A stretch of DNA of 11,448 bases from Novosphingobium sp. (GTDB lineage Bacteria; Pseudomonadota; Alphaproteobacteria; Sphingomonadales; Sphingomonadaceae): positions 1 through 11,448 of the forward strand of contig JAIXYF010000111.1 in the NCBI GenBank assembly GCA_027490345.1. Direction: 5' to 3'. Position 1 is the stretch's first letter, and each line of letters opens with the position of its first letter. Of this stretch, positions 11,076-11,448 are shown piece after piece. A program made the position numbers and the translations under genes. The notes beneath the pieces are model-generated. The model made no database searches and had not been told where the DNA came from. It saw nothing but the letters and a program-made list of their open reading frames with translations.

Positions 11076-11448
11076 GTGAAGAATCTGCTCAGACCCTGGC
11101 AAGGCTCGCGCCCTGCGCATCCGCCGGTCTCCGGCCCGGATGCGGCACATCGGCTGGCGGTGTTCGAGGATATCGAGCGCGGCCATTCGGGCTGGTTCTG
11201 GGCTACCGACGCTTCCGGCCACCTTACGTATATCTCGCCCGCCGCTTGCGAACGCTTTGGTGTGCCTGCCGAAACGCTGCTGGGCCAGCTGTTTACCAGC
11301 CTGTTCGAAACCGATCCCGAAAACCCCGGCGAACGCTCGGATCGCCCGCTGCAATTCCAGCTCGGCTCTCACGCGCGGGTCACGGATGTCACCGTGCGCC
11401 TGATGCCTGACCGCTGCGGCGCCGGCGTGCGCCCTGCATGGTGGGCGC
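11076..11448 (+). CDS. PAS-domain signalling protein, 3'-truncated by window edge
   Basis: The frame is open to the last base, so only about 124 residues are seen. An N-terminal KNLLRPWQGSRP is followed by a PAS-like fold: RLAVFEDIERGHSGWFWATD, then GHLTYISPAACERFGVPAET and LLGQLFTSLFETDPE. The WFWATDASGHLTYIS and GQLFTSLF elements are typical of sensory PAS domains in sphingomonad histidine kinases or GGDEF/EAL proteins. The output domain is beyond the window, so the enzyme type is unknown. Start is uncertain. GTG 11076 is preferred because the in-frame stretch back to ATG 11004 is rich in codons unusual here (GTA, AGG, ACA, CCA), and starting at 11004 would leave just 25 bases between divergent genes. 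Neither start has a good ribosome-binding site. Confidence 0.78.
   Translation, partial: MKNLLRPWQGSRPAHPPVSGPDAAHRLAVFEDIERGHSGWFWATDASGHLTYISPAACERFGVPAETLLGQLFTSLFETDPENPGERSDRPLQFQLGSHARVTDVTVRLMPDRCGAGVRPAWWA

Noticed and set aside
11030..11410. A 126-codon plus-strand frame at the right end of the window.
   Set aside because: The frame offset from it, open to the window edge, encodes a clear PAS-like domain, so this one is a shadow.

Overview
The window looks like a chromosomal segment of a GC-rich alphaproteobacterium, most probably a sphingomonad (Novosphingobium, Sphingomonas or a relative). This rests on a pspABC operon with small membrane-protein satellites, a bacterial CrtZ-type carotene hydroxylase, the protein-level flavour of the other genes, and intergenic palindromes of a kind common in that order. 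The genus is an inference. I see no phage, IS element, CRISPR array, rRNA or tRNA.

Layout. (1) 1-2255, + strand: the 3' part of pspA, then pspB, pspC and four tightly packed short genes, each encoding an N-terminal membrane segment and a coiled-coil tail. This is an envelope-stress operon, and the tails of all four satellites resemble those of PspB and PspC. (2) 2263-2407: a composite intergenic palindrome. (3) 2468-3230, +: sufE (sulfur transfer for Fe-S assembly) and a DUF454/YbaN-like membrane protein 4 bases behind it. (4) 3299-3823, -: crtZ, facing the previous pair across a strong AT-rich hairpin. (5) 4065-4913, +: an unrecognised, extremely acidic, repeat-rich protein. (6) 5059-8677, +: leuC and leuD, the two subunits of isopropylmalate isomerase (leucine synthesis), separated by an exported OmpA-family protein and a 58-residue membrane protein. 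(7) 8754-9752, +: a zinc-free NAD(P)H:quinone oxidoreductase-like MDR protein, followed by a second palindrome of the same family as the one at 2263-2407. (8) 10978-9846, -: a TRIC/UPF0126 membrane channel gene translationally coupled to a small secreted DUF2147 protein. (9) from about 11076 to the window edge, +: the 5' part of a PAS-domain signalling protein.

Most genes are ordinary housekeeping or envelope functions. The most unusual part is the psp operon: six consecutive proteins (PspB, PspC and the four satellites) carry versions of one short C-terminal helix-turn-helix-like tail behind different membrane anchors. This suggests a family of interchangeable membrane partners for PspA or PspC. 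The acidic pentapeptide-repeat protein, the structured leader before the OmpA-like gene, and the split leuC/leuD arrangement are secondary points of interest.
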